In this document: in pieces, positions 63,716 through 64,000 of the stretch
How positions within the stretch are numbered: the first letter of the stretch is position 1
Layout: every line of letters begins with the position of its first letter
DNA from: Pterobdella sp. o SKG-2022
Taxonomy: Eukaryota > Annelida > Clitellata > Hirudinida > Piscicolidae
DNA: 64,000 nucleotides
Assembly (NCBI GenBank): GCA_964035795.1
Contig: OZ038321.1
Location: 5,322,337-5,386,336, forward strand
Direction: 5' to 3'
Notes under the pieces: model-generated
The model's input: only the letters and a program-made list of their open reading frames with translations
Database searches by the model: none
What the model was told of the DNA's origin: nothing
Program-made: the position numbers and the translations under genes

Positions 63716-64000
63716 TTTGGTGTGTTAAAGCATTGCTGAAAACACTAGACTGAACAGTGCTGGAGCAAGGACACATCCCTGCATTACTCAATTTGTCACT
63801 TGAGAAGGCTTTGAGCTGCCACCATCATTAAGCAATCTAGCCTCCATGCCGTCATGAAAAAGGCTAATAATCTTCATAAATTTTTCTCGACAGCTAAACT
63901 TTGCAACATATTTCTGGTCACTGAATTAAATGCTTTAGTGAGGTCGACGGAAGCCATAAAGAGATCTTGTTGTTGTTTCATATATTTTTCTTGAAGTTGA
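63716..64000 (-). mobile_element. LINE reverse-transcriptase fragment at window edge
   Basis: The minus strand reads LFMASVDLTKAFNSVTRNML (RT motif A) and, after a stop, VMQGCVLAPALFSLVFSAML (motif B). The element continues beyond the right edge. It is a different element from the adjoining Penelope-like one. Confidence 0.85.

Overview
This is AT-rich nuclear DNA of an invertebrate metazoan. The coding signal is split into many short exons bounded by GT...AG introns of roughly 50 bp to 2 kb. The recognisable proteins are animal-type: a CCDC88/Girdin-Daple homologue, an ankyrin ZU5-UPA-death-domain protein, a CAP/SCP secreted protein, an ADAMTS-like metalloprotease with PLAC-type cysteine modules, and a secreted collagen-like protein. 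Repeats are abundant: RTE-type LINEs, a Penelope-like element, a retroelement with a PD-(D/E)XK nuclease, SINEs, foldback/MITE elements and very long microsatellites. I cannot name the phylum from sequence alone.

Layout. 1-2.24 kb is an unusual CpG-rich block with triplet repeats and short inverted motifs. A LINE deletion derivative lies at 3.4-4.4 kb. 5.28-8.38 kb (minus) is a ten-exon secreted collagen-like gene. 9.87-11.34 kb is a GATA microsatellite. 11.7-16.8 kb (minus) is a head-to-tail series of three related LINE 3' ends, each followed by a (TG)n tract; the middle one has an intact 1152-codon ORF with endonuclease, reverse transcriptase and C-terminal zinc fingers. 20.37-30.52 kb (plus) is the CCDC88-family gene, with repeats in its introns, including one intron made almost wholly of (CTAC)n. 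31.14-32.27 kb (plus) is the CAP gene. 33.41-38.57 kb (minus) is the ankyrin-tail gene, which appears to lack ankyrin repeats. 39-51 kb is a graveyard of LINE fragments and foldback elements. 55.96-61.22 kb (plus) is the ADAMTS-like gene, with a retroelement inside one intron. 61.5-64 kb holds an AT microsatellite, a decayed Penelope-like element and another LINE fragment.

I joined exons by hand from splice consensus, reading-frame phase and family similarity. Phases close across the collagen-like and CAP genes, so I consider those models nearly complete. The CCDC88, ankyrin-tail and ADAMTS-like models have stated gaps. The five genes are not an operon or pathway. Two concern signalling or cytoskeleton (CCDC88, ankyrin-tail) and three are secreted or matrix proteins.
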